Source of the DNA: CAWFZT01 sp963820415
Lineage (GTDB): Bacteria > Chloroflexota > Anaerolineae > Anaerolineales > Anaerolineaceae
DNA: 64,000 bases
Assembly (NCBI GenBank): GCA_963820415.1
Contig: CAWFZT010000009.1
Location: forward strand, 248,001-312,000
Direction: 5' to 3'
Shown here: one piece after another, positions 53,554 to 62,741 of the stretch
Layout of the letters: every line of letters begins with the position of its first letter
How positions within the stretch are numbered: position 1 is the stretch's first letter
Position numbers and translations under genes: made by a program
The notes under the pieces: generated by a model
The model's database searches: none
Told to the model about the DNA's origin: nothing
Seen by the model: the letters and a program-made list of their open reading frames with translations, nothing else

Positions 53554-53585
53554 TATCAAACAAGCTACTTCGGCTTTTTATTTTC
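53540..53585 (+). terminator. Intrinsic terminator in the transporter leader
   Basis: AGCCGAGGTA pairs with TACTTCGGCT (one G-T pair) across an 18-base loop, followed by TTTTTATTTTC. It would end transcripts from the consensus promoter unless prevented, so it acts as an attenuator or as the end of a small RNA. Confidence 0.75.
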
Positions 53586-53931
53586 TTTATCGCGTTTTAT
53601 CGTTCTACCCCATTTTGTTCGTTCTTTTCCTGTCATGATTACTCAACACTGCTGGTGATGTCTGTTCGTTAAAAGATGAATAAGGCGGAATGTCCCCTGG
53701 ATTATCCACCCGGTTTCCTTTTTTGCAGGTGTGCATCCTGGTTGCTTTTAGGATCCCGGGTGTTGATATGTCAGACCGAATTCCAGACCTACTACTCGGG
53801 CGACCAGAAAGTAGGTTGGCAGAGCCAGTTTGGAAAATCCAAGGTAAAGGAGGTGGTTGGAGAAGCAGATTGTCGTGCCCGATTGAGTTTTACCGCCAAT
53901 TCAGTTCATAAATATTCTGGAGGATTTTGAA

Positions 53932-56064
53932 ATGACTCTCAAGAAAACTACTCGTCGAGAATTTTTGTTCCTTTCTGCTACCGGCATTGCCGGCGCCGTC
54001 CTGGCGGCTTGCGCAGCGCCAACCGCCACAACCGCCCCACAGGCGCCTGCTGCCACCGATACGTCCGCCCCTCAAGCAGCGGCCGCCACTCCTACTGCAA
54101 TTGCAACCCAGGCTGCCACCGCTACCTCCGTCCCAACTGCCGCAGCCGCTCATGAATCACCCGACCTGGCTGCACAGGTCGCGGCTGGCAAACTGCCCCC
54201 GCTCGATCAACGCCTCCCCAAAGTGCCGCTGACGCTTTCGCCCATCGATGGCATCGGCAAATACGGTGGGCGTATTCGCAGCTACTATGGTTATGAAGGC
54301 TATTTTGAGGAATCTCAATACGGCCACTCGGCCTTGCGCTGGATCGATGATGGCATGGGGATTGCTCCAGGAATGTGTGACACATGGTCAACCAATGCTG
54401 ATAACAGCGTGTGGACCGTCCACATTCGCGAAGGCCTCAAGTGGTCGGATGGACAACCCTGCAACGCCGACGACGTGATGTTCTGGTGGACTGACCTGAC
54501 CCAGGCGCAGATCGCCGCTCAGATCGATCCGGTGCCAGACTTCGGCACGGACGCGAATGGCAAGCTGGTTAACTTGGTCAAGGTGGACGATTATACATTG
54601 ACGCTGTCCTACGGCACTCCTGCCCCGCTGACCGCCAAACGCCTGGCGATGTGGGTAAACGGCAATATCGGCCCACGCTGGATTGCCCCTATGCATTACC
54701 TGAAGCAGTTCCATCCCAAGTACAACACTGCCATGACGGATATGAAGACCCTTCAGGTAAATATCTTGTTCCGCAACAACCCGGACTGCCCAACGTTGGA
54801 TTCCTGGATGGCCACGAAGTACGTGGCCGGCACCAGCCGTACCTCGCAACGAAATCCTTACTATTACGCTGTGGATACCCAGGGCAATCAGTTGCCTTAC
54901 ATCGATGGAATGGATGAAACCGCTATTTCCGATCCGCAGGTACGCTTGGTCCAGATCAGGCAGGGCTCTGTAGATTTCCAGAACTTCACCGATCTGACCC
55001 TGGCGGATATCTCCACACTGAAGGACGGGCAGGACGCTGGCAATTATGACGTGTTCCTGTGGGACACCGGTTCCGGCACGAGCATGATGTACTTCTGGAA
55101 CTACGACTTCCCAGATACCAATGCAGAAGATAAGAAGAAGCATGATCTGTACCGCAATCCGGCCTTCAAGCAAGCCATGTCCTTCGCCCTGGATCGCCCC
55201 ACCATCCAGAAATCCATTTACTACGATACCGGCATTCTCACCACCGGCACAATGAGCCCCAAGGCCTTCGAGTTCAATTTCAACGCGGATGCCCAGGCTT
55301 TTGGGAAGAAAGCCCGCGAAATTTACGCTGCTTTCGATCCTGCTAAAGCGAATTCCTTGCTGGATTCCGCTGGCCTCAAAGCTGGCGCAGATGGCAAACG
55401 CACATATCCCGATGGTTCCCCACTCGCAATCCGCATCGACCTGCCCGGCGACGCCAGCAAGGAATGCACGGATGTCCTGGATATCGCCAAGAAGAACTGG
55501 GAAGCCGTGGGCCTGACGATTGTCGTCAACCAGGTAACCCCAACTGCCATGGATGCCTTGTGGCACTCTGGCAAGGGCGAAGTCCATTCCAACTGGGAAG
55601 TGGGCGATGGCCCCGACCACCTGCTCTATCCTTCCTGGGTTGTGCCGAATGAGCCCGACCGCTGGGCGCCCCTATGCGGTCGCCTGCTGCAGTATTCAGG
55701 CACTCCACAGGAGAACAGCGAAACGGATAAGAACCCATGGGATCGCACACCGCCAAGGTACAACAAGAATGATCCTGAATACAAGGGCTCTGCGATCGAG
55801 CAGATCCACAAGCTATATGCCCAGGCTATTCTGGAACCCGACGAGGTGAAGCGCGCCTCATTAGTCTGGCAAATGTGGACCATCCACGAGGAACAAGGTC
55901 CCTTCTTCATCGGCACCGTGGCCAACCCACCTCGCCCGATCATCGTCAGTCGGAAGCTGACCAACGTGCCTACGCACGATCAGCTCAAGCTGGGCGGCTT
56001 CGTCAACCCCTGGATCACTCCCTACCCGGCCATCACCAATCCTGAAACTTACTCGTACAAATAA
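53932..56064 (+). CDS. Family 5 extracellular solute-binding lipoprotein (Opp/Dpp type)
   Basis: A 710-residue binding protein. The N-terminus MTLKKTTRREFLFLSATGIA is a twin-arginine signal (TRREFL) with lipobox VLAAC, then a Thr/Ala/Pro linker of 60 residues. The SBP_bac_5 domain follows: MCDTWSTNADNSVWTVHIRE, GLKWSDGQPCNADDVMFWWT and NPAFKQAMSFALDRPTIQKS. It is longer than typical OppA (about 550), as in oligosaccharide-binding members of the family. Nearby GH13 and GH130 genes suggest sugar oligomers as ligands rather than peptides. GGAGG lies 7 bases before the ATG. Confidence 0.88.
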   Translation: MTLKKTTRREFLFLSATGIAGAVLAACAAPTATTAPQAPAATDTSAPQAAAATPTAIATQAATATSVPTAAAAHESPDLAAQVAAGKLPPLDQRLPKVPLTLSPIDGIGKYGGRIRSYYGYEGYFEESQYGHSALRWIDDGMGIAPGMCDTWSTNADNSVWTVHIREGLKWSDGQPCNADDVMFWWTDLTQAQIAAQIDPVPDFGTDANGKLVNLVKVDDYTLTLSYGTPAPLTAKRLAMWVNGNIGPRWIAPMHYLKQFHPKYNTAMTDMKTLQVNILFRNNPDCPTLDSWMATKYVAGTSRTSQRNPYYYAVDTQGNQLPYIDGMDETAISDPQVRLVQIRQGSVDFQNFTDLTLADISTLKDGQDAGNYDVFLWDTGSGTSMMYFWNYDFPDTNAEDKKKHDLYRNPAFKQAMSFALDRPTIQKSIYYDTGILTTGTMSPKAFEFNFNADAQAFGKKAREIYAAFDPAKANSLLDSAGLKAGADGKRTYPDGSPLAIRIDLPGDASKECTDVLDIAKKNWEAVGLTIVVNQVTPTAMDALWHSGKGEVHSNWEVGDGPDHLLYPSWVVPNEPDRWAPLCGRLLQYSGTPQENSETDKNPWDRTPPRYNKNDPEYKGSAIEQIHKLYAQAILEPDEVKRASLVWQMWTIHEEQGPFFIGTVANPPRPIIVSRKLTNVPTHDQLKLGGFVNPWITPYPAITNPETYSYK

Positions 56065-56081
56065 CCTGATCTACCGGTAAA

Positions 56082-56145
56082 ATTGCAAGGGGAGGAGGAT
56101 AGTGCACTTACTATGCACCCGATTTTATCCTCCTCCCATTTGCAA
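56082..56145 (+). terminator. Long stem-loop between binding protein and permease genes
   Basis: GGGAGGAGGATA (56090-56101) pairs perfectly with TATCCTCCTCCC (56126-56137); TTGCAA on each outer side extends the stem, and GTGCA/TGCAC nests inside. No T-run follows. As after pstS, it probably gives more binding protein than permease from one operon. Confidence 0.75.
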
Positions 56146-56173
56146 AGCAGAACCTGGAATGAGGGAGTGAGTC

Positions 56174-57157
56174 ATGATTAATTATATTATGCGCCGTCTG
56201 GGTTACATGGTGGTCACGATGGTGATCGTAGCAGTCCTGGGATACATCATCATGGAGCTACCGCCTGGATCATACGTAGATGCAGAAATTTCGCGCTTAC
56301 GTATGGCGGGCGGCAACCTGGCGCCAGAGCAAATAAAAGCGATGTACCAACGTTACGGCCTGGATAAGCCTCAATATGTGCAATTCTGGCTGTGGATTTC
56401 ACACTTTGTGGTCGGCGATTTCGGCCAATCTTATCAATACAATATGCCAGTCAACCAGTTGATCTGGGGGCGGCTCGGCCTAACACTGGTTTTTTCAATT
56501 TTAACATTAATATTTAGCTGGGTGGTGGCGATAGCAGTCGGGGTGTATTCGGCCACCCACCGCTATACCATCCCCGATTATCTGATCACCGCCGGGCAAT
56601 TTATCGGTCTGGCGGTGCCGAACTTCTTGCTCGCCCTGGTATTAATGGTGTTCGCCCAAAATGTCTTTCACATGCAAGTCGGTGGGTTATTTTCTTCTCA
56701 GTATTTAAACGCCCCCTTCAGTATGGGAAAGTTTCTAGACCTGCTCAATCACATGTGGATTCCGATCGTTGTGATTGGCGCCAGCGGTACCGCCTGGTTG
56801 AGCCGGGTGATGCGCGCCAACCTGCTGGACGTGCTTAATATGCAGTACGTCCAAACGGCGCGTGCCAAGGGCTTGAAGGAAAGTGTCGTCACCTGGAAAC
56901 ACGCCTTCCGCAATGCCATCCACCCGCTGATCATGGTCCTGGGCAGCAGCCTGCCCGGCATCATTTCCGGCGAGACGATTGTAGCGATCGTGCTGAACCT
57001 GCCCACTACCGGGCCGCTCTACATCAACGCATTGCTCCAGAAGGACATGTACCTGGCCGGAGCTTTCTTGATGTTTCTGGCCCTCGCTTTGCTGATCGGC
57101 AACCTGGGGGCAGACATCCTGTTGGCCTGGGTCGACCCACGCATTCGCTACGAATAA
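56174..57157 (+). CDS. ABC transporter permease, OppB/DppB type
   Basis: A 327-residue permease with six membrane segments: RRLGYMVVTMVIVAVLGYII near the N-terminus, the periplasmic region PPGSYVDAEISRLRMAGGNL, RYGLDKPQYVQFWLWISHFV and GDFGQSY, the EAA loop YVQTARAKGLKESVVTWKHA and FRNAIHPLIMVLGSSLPGII. These are OppB-family features. With the next gene it forms the transmembrane channel. Ribosome site GAGGGAG precedes ATG 56174. Confidence 0.9.
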   Translation: MINYIMRRLGYMVVTMVIVAVLGYIIMELPPGSYVDAEISRLRMAGGNLAPEQIKAMYQRYGLDKPQYVQFWLWISHFVVGDFGQSYQYNMPVNQLIWGRLGLTLVFSILTLIFSWVVAIAVGVYSATHRYTIPDYLITAGQFIGLAVPNFLLALVLMVFAQNVFHMQVGGLFSSQYLNAPFSMGKFLDLLNHMWIPIVVIGASGTAWLSRVMRANLLDVLNMQYVQTARAKGLKESVVTWKHAFRNAIHPLIMVLGSSLPGIISGETIVAIVLNLPTTGPLYINALLQKDMYLAGAFLMFLALALLIGNLGADILLAWVDPRIRYE

Positions 57158-57198
57158 GTGCTCAACCAACGTGATGCTTTATAGAAAGAGGTAAAGAA

Positions 57199-58346
57199 AT
57201 GGCCGAGGTAGCGACTCCTTTTCCGCAAGTACCGGTTGTTGAGGAACCCGTCAGCGAAGTGGGGCAGTTATCCCAATGGACGCTGATGCGCCTTCGCTTC
57301 GCACGTAACAAGCTGGCAATGATCGGCCTTTTTGGCTTGGTTTTTATGTACATTCTGGTGTTCTTGGGCCCCTTTGTTGCTCCCAACGAATATACCAATC
57401 AAAACGCGGATTACATTTTTGGCAAGCCCAGCCAATTCACGTTTATCGGTCCGAATGGTCGCCTTGGTATTCAACCTTATATATATCAGATGACTACCAA
57501 GCTGGATCAGGCCACTTTTAAGTTTGTCTTCGTTGAAGATAAGACAAAAAAATTGCCGGTCAATTTTTTTGTGAAAGGCGACCCGATCGTTTTGTTGGGC
57601 TTTATCCACACCGACATCCATCTTTTCGGTGTGAGCCTACCACAGCGGGTTTACCTGATCGGTGCTGATTCTATCGGGCGAGATATTTTTGCCCGCACGC
57701 TGGTGGGCGGCCAGATCTCGATGACGGTTGGCCTGGTCGGTGTAGCTTTGAGCCTGATATTTGGATCGGTGCTTGGAACTATGTCCGGTTATTTCATGGG
57801 ATTAACGGATGATATTATCCAACGCACCATGGAAGTAATCTCCTCCTTCCCAACCATCCCGTTGTGGGCGGCTTTAGCGGCTGCTCTTCCACCCGTTTCA
57901 GTGTCCTTTACAGCGATGGATCGTTATTTCTTAATTACGGTGGTTCTCTCCGTTGTGGGTTGGACAGGTCTGGCCCGCCAACTGCGCGCTAAAGTGATGG
58001 CCTATCGCTCGGCTGATTTTTGCCAGGCAGCTCTGGCGGCTGGCAGCAGTGATTCACGCATCATTTTCGTCCACATGCTTCCCAATGCAGCCAGCCATAT
58101 CATTGTTTCAGCCGCTCTGAGCATCCCTTACATGATCCTGGGCGAAACCTCCCTCAGCTTCCTGGGGCTGGGTATCCTGCCCCCTATGGTAAGTTGGGGA
58201 GCTCTCCTAAGGATTCTCAACAGGTTTCCGTGATCGTCCAGCACCCCTGGATTATGCTTCCGGGCGCGGCCGTAATTATCACTGTGCTGTTCTTCAGCTT
58301 TGTGGGTGACGGCGTGCGCGACGCCATGGATCCCTACTCAATCTAA
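57199..58346 (+). CDS. ABC transporter permease, OppC/DppC type (frameshifted at the C-terminus)
   Basis: A permease with N-terminal OppC_N region (LMRLRFARNKLAMIGLFGLV), DSIGRDIFARTLVGGQISMT and the EAA loop FCQAALAAGSSDSRIIFVHM. The written frame ends RILNRFP at 58233. One added base near 58207-58211 gives DSQQVSVIVQHPWIMLPGAA and VIITVLFFSFVGDGVRDAMD to the stop PYSI at 58346, a normal family C-terminus. The whole protein is about 382 residues. A large periplasmic insert at residues 70-145 is longer than in peptide transporters. Confidence 0.85.
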
Positions 58347-58370
58347 CCAAAGAAAGGCAACCAGAATCCC

Positions 58371-59438
58371 ATGGGCGAACTAACGGGATCAAAAACAATA
58401 GTAGATATAGATACTATTCTGCGCATTAACAACCTGCACACCTATTTTTACACCGACATCGGGGTATCCAAGGCATTAAATGGCGTGAGCTTTGATATCC
58501 CCGCCCGTAAAGTGATGGGGGTGGTGGGAGAAAGCGGCTGCGGAAAGAGCGTTACTGCCCTTACCTGCTTGCGCTTGTTACCCAAGAATGCCAAAATTAT
58601 CAAGGGCGATATCACCCTGTTCAGACACATTCAAAAGGGGAATGGCAACAGCGCCATCGTGGACGCGGTGACATTAACTAACCTGGACCCGATGGGCCAG
58701 GAAATTCGCAACATTCGCGGCGCCGAGCTGGCCATGATCTTTCAGGAGCCCATGACCTCGCTTAACCCATCCTACACGGTAGGCAACCAGATCGCCGAAG
58801 CCATCATTCTTCACCAGCAGGTGGATAATGCCGAGGCCGAAAAACGCACGATCCAGATCCTCGACCAGGTCGGGATGGCCAATCCGGCTGCGATTTTCAA
58901 GCGTTATCCACACGAGCTGAGTGGGGGTATGCGCCAACGTGCTATGATCGCCATTGGGCTTTCCTGTAACCCCAAAGTTCTCTTTGCCGACGAGCCTACT
59001 ACTGCTCTGGACGTAACCACAGAAGCTCAAATCCTGGACCTGATGCGCGACCTGCAAGCCCAACTGGGTATGACCATCGTCTTTATCACCCACAACCTGG
59101 GTGTCGTCGCTCAGATGTGCGATTACGTGGCAGTGATGTACCTGGGGCGCATCGTCGAGCAGGCTTCGATAGAGCCAATTTTTTACAACCCAAAGCATCC
59201 TTATACGAAAGCTTTGTTGAACTCCATCCCGCATGCCGGGAGTAGGGTCCGTGACCGCCTGCAGCCAATTCGCGGCGTAGTGCCCGATCCCTATTCCAGT
59301 ATTAAAGGTTGTCCTTTCCACCCGCGCTGTAATTCCTTCATGCCCGGGAAGTGTGATCAGGCCGTCCCGGCTACTACTGAGGTGGGGGAAGGCCACACTG
59401 TGCGTTGCTTCTTATACTCGGATGAGGTGGAAAAATGA
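58371..59438 (+). CDS. ABC transporter ATPase, OppD/DppD type
   Basis: A 355-residue ATPase: Walker A VVGESGCGKSVTALTCLRLL, Q-loop LAMIFQEPMTSLNPSYTVGN, signature HELSGGMRQRAMIAIGL, Walker B VLFADEPTTALDVTTEAQIL and H-loop VFITHNLGVVAQMCDYVAVM. The C-terminal oligopeptide-transporter domain has PIRGVVPDPYSSIKGCPFHP and RCNSFMPGKCD, a Cys-containing region common to OppD/F that holds an iron-sulfur cluster in some family members. It overlaps oppF by 4 bases. Confidence 0.9.
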   Translation: MGELTGSKTIVDIDTILRINNLHTYFYTDIGVSKALNGVSFDIPARKVMGVVGESGCGKSVTALTCLRLLPKNAKIIKGDITLFRHIQKGNGNSAIVDAVTLTNLDPMGQEIRNIRGAELAMIFQEPMTSLNPSYTVGNQIAEAIILHQQVDNAEAEKRTIQILDQVGMANPAAIFKRYPHELSGGMRQRAMIAIGLSCNPKVLFADEPTTALDVTTEAQILDLMRDLQAQLGMTIVFITHNLGVVAQMCDYVAVMYLGRIVEQASIEPIFYNPKHPYTKALLNSIPHAGSRVRDRLQPIRGVVPDPYSSIKGCPFHPRCNSFMPGKCDQAVPATTEVGEGHTVRCFLYSDEVEK

Positions 59439-60478
59439 CCAGCCAAACCTTGATAGAACGCAATGACGACGTCTTATTAGAGGTGATAGGTCTGAAGAAA
59501 TATTTCCCAGTCCGGGGTGGATTTATTAAAAAGGGCGTTGGGACGGTGAAAGCTGTGGATGGGGTTGATCTGTTTGTTAAGAAGGGTGAAACGCTTGGCC
59601 TGGTGGGTGAAAGCGGCTGCGGTAAAACCACTGCCGGGCGCACGATCATGCGCTTGATGGAACCCACTGCCGGGGAAATCCTCTTCAATGATCCCAAGCA
59701 GGGCTGGCTTCACCTTGAAAACCTTAATCGCAAGCAGATGCAGGCTGTGCGGCCCAATATGCAAATCATTTTCCAGGATCCATTCTCTTCGTTGGATCCC
59801 CGCATGACGGTAGAACGCATCGTCGGCGAACCCCTTGTGATCAACCACCTGGCCACCGGGCAGGCGTTGAGAGACCGGGTAGCCGAACTATTGCGTGTGG
59901 TGGGGATGCGCCCAGAGTATATGAGCCGTTACCCGCACGCCTTCAGCGGGGGCCAACGCCAGCGTCTCGGCATTGCCCGCGCTCTGGCGCTAAACCCCAA
60001 GCTGATCGTCTGCGACGAGCCAGTGTCAGCCCTGGATGTTTCGATCCAGGCCCAGGTGATCAACCTGCTGGAAGACCTGCAGCGTGACTTCAACCTGACC
60101 TATATTTTTGTCGCCCATGATCTGAGCGTGGTCGAGCACATCGCTGACCGGGTAGCCGTCATGTACGTAGGCCGCCTGGTCGAGCTGGCAAAAACGGATA
60201 ACCTGTACTACACTCCTCAACATCCCTATACGGAAGCGTTGATGGCCGCAGTTCCAAAACCCGACCCGCGTATGCGTGAACGGCCGATTAAATTGCCTGG
60301 TGAAGTCGCCAGCCCGATTAATCCTCCTACGGGCTGTTATTTTCATCCGCGTTGTAGATATGCCAAGGACGTTTGCACCACAGACGACCCGCCATTGAAA
60401 GAAGTCCTTCCCGAGCACTGGGCAGCCTGTCACTTCGCCGGCGAGCTTAAGCTAAGGGGGATCACGACTGGAGAGTAA
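59435..60478 (+). CDS. ABC transporter ATPase, OppF/DppF type
   Basis: A 347-residue ATPase partner of the preceding gene: Walker A LVGESGCGKTTAGRTIMRLM, Q-loop MQIIFQDPFSSLDPRMTVER, signature HAFSGGQRQRLGIARALALN, Walker B KLIVCDEPVSALDVSIQAQV and FVAHDLSVVEHIADRVAVMY. The C-terminal domain ends in PPTGCYFHPRCRYAKDVCTT. Together with OppD it drives import of oligomers. Its ATG overlaps the oppD stop and the next small membrane gene starts 1-2 bases after it. Confidence 0.92.
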   Translation: MTSQTLIERNDDVLLEVIGLKKYFPVRGGFIKKGVGTVKAVDGVDLFVKKGETLGLVGESGCGKTTAGRTIMRLMEPTAGEILFNDPKQGWLHLENLNRKQMQAVRPNMQIIFQDPFSSLDPRMTVERIVGEPLVINHLATGQALRDRVAELLRVVGMRPEYMSRYPHAFSGGQRQRLGIARALALNPKLIVCDEPVSALDVSIQAQVINLLEDLQRDFNLTYIFVAHDLSVVEHIADRVAVMYVGRLVELAKTDNLYYTPQHPYTEALMAAVPKPDPRMRERPIKLPGEVASPINPPTGCYFHPRCRYAKDVCTTDDPPLKEVLPEHWAACHFAGELKLRGITTGE

Positions 60479-60479
60479 A

Positions 60480-60875
60480 ATGGACGATAACCAAACAAAG
60501 GGCGGATGGATTGTTGGCGTTGGGCAATACGTCACCTGGCTTGTTACCAGTTTAGTCGCAGTGATCGATGCGCTATATGTGCGCGAAGCTGTCCTGGCAG
60601 GGTTATTCTTGTTCCAGGTGGCTCAGACTGAGAATTATCACAGACAAGGCGGGGTAGGCCTGGACTTATCCACAGGGTTTGCCATTTCCGTGATTGACGA
60701 TTTCATGCTGCTCATCCTGGGTTGTGCAACGGTCGCAGTCGTCATCGTCATTGAGTATTACTTCCGGAGAGGACGGCCCAAGGGATTGCTGTTGAAACGT
60801 ATTGGCATTGTGTTCGGAATTGAGCTTGCCATAATTGTTGTTTCTATCATCATCCGGCTTGCAGTCTACGGATAA
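60480..60875 (+). CDS. Small multi-span membrane protein
   Basis: A 131-residue protein with three to four hydrophobic segments: VTWLVTSLVAVIDALYV, LLILGCATVAVVIVIEYYF and IVFGIELAIIVVSIIIRLAV, with basic KGLLLKRIG between the last two. ATG at 60480 is 1 base after the oppF stop, so it is co-translated with the transporter. It has no recognised family. An accessory subunit of the transporter is possible but unproven. Confidence 0.6.
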   Translation: MDDNQTKGGWIVGVGQYVTWLVTSLVAVIDALYVREAVLAGLFLFQVAQTENYHRQGGVGLDLSTGFAISVIDDFMLLILGCATVAVVIVIEYYFRRGRPKGLLLKRIGIVFGIELAIIVVSIIIRLAVYG

Positions 60876-60922
60876 AAGGTAATAAGGGTTATCTTCCCTT
60901 TGAATCATCCGAGGAACCTCGA

Positions 60923-61528
60923 TCAAGGCTTCCAATTTTTATTGCGCGCCCTTGGCAGATCGATAAATTCAATCTGAGCTTCCAGCTCTTTTATTTTTCT
61001 GTCTATCTGCGCCAACGATTTGAGAAGCCGTTTTTGGCGGGAGGTCCATCTCCTGCGTTTTAAGAATCCCAGGGTTCCAGCAATCTTCTTCAGTTTTTCT
61101 TTCAACCGATCGTACTCATTTTGGGCAGTCTGTTCGACCATGAGCGTGTTCCAGTAATTCACTTCGAGCGAAGAAATCATATTGCGCTTGAGGAACTCTT
61201 GTGACATACTGGTCATCATTTCAACGCCCAGAGAGCGCTGTGACTCCGCCAAATTTACTTGAAAAGCTACCTGGAGGGAAGAATAAGCTCTTCTAAATAG
61301 ACTCATCGCAGTCTGGTCTAAAACATTGAAGGGCTTACGACGCTTTTTAGGATTCATATTATCGACGATATCCTGGCCTTCAGTAAAGTCATCCAACCCG
61401 CGTAAGAAGGCAAACTGCGATTTTAAATCCAGATGTTTGCCGCAATGATTGCACGTGTAATACCAGACGTTATCTGGCAAATGAAGTTCTACGTCACAAT
61501 ACGGGCAGATAAAAGGCGGCTCTCCCAT
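60923..61528 (-). CDS. Zinc-ribbon protein with coiled-coil region
   Basis: A 201-residue protein with an N-terminal zinc ribbon (ICPYCDVELHLPDN, then YTCNHCGKHLDLK), a helical middle (LFRRAYSSLQVAFQVNLAES, MTSMSQEFLKRNMISSLEVN) and a lysine- and arginine-rich coiled-coil tail (KRRRWTSRQKRLLKSLAQID). I do not recognise it. The layout suggests a nucleic-acid or membrane-associated adaptor. Its context with a cNMP-binding protein and cyclase nearby on the other strand does not settle its role. Confidence 0.5.
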   Translation of the reverse strand: MGEPPFICPYCDVELHLPDNVWYYTCNHCGKHLDLKSQFAFLRGLDDFTEGQDIVDNMNPKKRRKPFNVLDQTAMSLFRRAYSSLQVAFQVNLAESQRSLGVEMMTSMSQEFLKRNMISSLEVNYWNTLMVEQTAQNEYDRLKEKLKKIAGTLGFLKRRRWTSRQKRLLKSLAQIDRKIKELEAQIEFIDLPRARNKNWKP

Positions 61529-61572
61529 TCCAGAAAACTTTCAAACCCGGTGGAAAATGAAGCGAATTGAAA

Positions 61573-62061
61573 CTATATAATTTGTACAGTTGTTATCGTA
61601 TTATAAAACATCGGCAGCCAATACTCAAAGTCTTCCACCGTGCGTCCCTGGGCAATCAAGATCAACTGGCCGTCGCCCCAATAAATATTGCGCACCCAGC
61701 GCTTGCGCCGGTTCTCGCTCTCTAGAAATGTAAAATGAGCCTCAAAGAAATTTATTGAATCTGAAAGGCTCTCATCTTGCGACTCGACTTCAACTCCCGG
61801 AAGCTGCATGATCCCATGCTGAAATCCTTCGCGCAATACGTCCATGTCCTCGGCTGTCACTGAAACCTTGAGCCGGCGCTTTTCGACCAGGAAACTGGTA
61901 TTAATGTCGTCTTTGTAAGGAGAAAAAAGCATACCGCGATGGTGGCGTCTAAGTTTAAATTGAAACCAATCACTCGGCAGCCAGACTGCGTATCCACCTT
62001 TATCATCAGGATGCAGCGTCATTCCCGTATAAGCGGGTCTTCCCAGAAGCTCTTGTGGCAC
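61573..62061 (-). CDS. Hypothetical PsbP/DUF1795-like protein
   Basis: A 162-residue protein with alternating strands and helices: GYAVWLPSDWFQFKLRRHHR, FSPYKDDINTSFLVEKRRLK, VSVTAEDMDVLREGFQHGIM and a closing ILIAQGRTVEDFEYWLPMFY. The WLPSDWF start and FEYWLPMFYNTITTVQI end resemble the small PsbP/DUF1795-like fold. No signal peptide. It is upstream of the zinc-ribbon gene on the same strand, 45 bases apart, and divergent from the cNMP protein. Function unknown. Confidence 0.5.
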   Translation of the reverse strand: MPQELLGRPAYTGMTLHPDDKGGYAVWLPSDWFQFKLRRHHRGMLFSPYKDDINTSFLVEKRRLKVSVTAEDMDVLREGFQHGIMQLPGVEVESQDESLSDSINFFEAHFTFLESENRRKRWVRNIYWGDGQLILIAQGRTVEDFEYWLPMFYNTITTVQII

Positions 62062-62224
62062 TTGTGTCCTCCTATGACTTATTAATGATACCGCAATTTA
62101 TTATAGCAGGTTCGGCCATTTTTGCGTAAAAAGGGAATGGCTAAGAAGAACAGTTTTTGATATAATTATTCCAGAATTGAAGAGCATTCTATCAGCCAGT
62201 GTCTAGCTATACAGGAGAAAAGCC

Positions 62225-62662
62225 ATGGTCAACCTGAAGGAAACTGTTGGATTCTTGCAGCGAGTGCCCCTGTTTCAGGGTTTAACACCTCATCAGAAAG
62301 AACTTCTGGCAAAGCGTTTCGTCGAACGTAATTACAAGAAAGATGACAAAATCGTCACCCAGGGTAAAGGAGGCGAAGGCTTTTTCATCATCCTCGAAGG
62401 CCATGCGGATGCTTTCCGCACCCTCAGCGATGGCAACGAGGTCCAGGTAAATTCGTTTGGCCCTACCAATTATTTTGGTGAGCTTGCCTTGCTGGATGAA
62501 GAAGGACTGAGGACTGCCTCGGTGGTAGCCACTGAGCCGTCCAAATGTGTGGTACTCACAAGGTGGGATTTCCTCAGCCTTCTGAAAGAAGATAATGCTA
62601 TGGCGATAAGTATCCTGGTCGAAATGGCGCGCCGTTTCAGGATTATGCTGGATACCATGTAA
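62225..62662 (+). CDS. Cyclic-nucleotide-binding domain protein
   Basis: A 145-residue single cNMP-binding domain: VPLFQGLTPHQKELLAKRFV, GKGGEGFFIILEGHADAFRT, the phosphate-binding cassette NYFGELALLDEEGLRTASVV (FGExALL..RTA) and a C-terminal helix. The Glu and Arg that contact the cyclic nucleotide are present. No output domain is fused, so it may act through a partner. It lies directly before a class III cyclase gene, its likely source of cAMP or cGMP. GGAGAAAAG is the ribosome site. Confidence 0.88.
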   Translation: MVNLKETVGFLQRVPLFQGLTPHQKELLAKRFVERNYKKDDKIVTQGKGGEGFFIILEGHADAFRTLSDGNEVQVNSFGPTNYFGELALLDEEGLRTASVVATEPSKCVVLTRWDFLSLLKEDNAMAISILVEMARRFRIMLDTM

Positions 62663-62693
62663 TCCCCCTGCTTTATCGCAAATTAAATTTTCC

Positions 62694-62725
62694 GGGCGCT
62701 TCTGATAATGAGAGGCGCCCTTTTT
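62694..62725 (+). terminator. Intrinsic terminator after the cNMP-binding gene
   Basis: GGGCGCTTCT pairs with AGAGGCGCCC (one G-T pair) around a 7-base loop, followed by TTTTT. It separates the cNMP gene from the cyclase gene. Confidence 0.85.
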
Positions 62726-62727
62726 GG

Positions 62728-62733
62728 TAAAAT
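62728..62733 (+). promoter_or_regulatory. -10 box of the cyclase gene, leaderless start
   Basis: TAAAAT ends 8 bases before ATG 62742 with no ribosome site between; this spacing is the same as at the second pstS. The start is probably leaderless and follows the terminator. Confidence 0.5.
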
Positions 62734-62741
62734 GAGATATC

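Larger units (their letters stand above)
53250..53931 (+). other. Long leader region before the Opp-type transporter operon
   Basis: This 682-base stretch holds a consensus promoter (53264-53292), a terminator-like hairpin (53540-53585) and, between them, an RNA of about 290 bases with several hairpins, for example CTCCTTC/GAAGGAG around 53451-53476. Downstream of the hairpin only a ribosome site (GGAGG, 53921-53925) is clear. Frames at 53676-53930 and 53690-53911 have no start signals and look random. Confidence 0.5.

Noticed and set aside
53676..53930. Open frame just before the transporter binding protein
   Set aside because: No start signal, mixed composition, and overlapped by an unrelated frame of equal quality.
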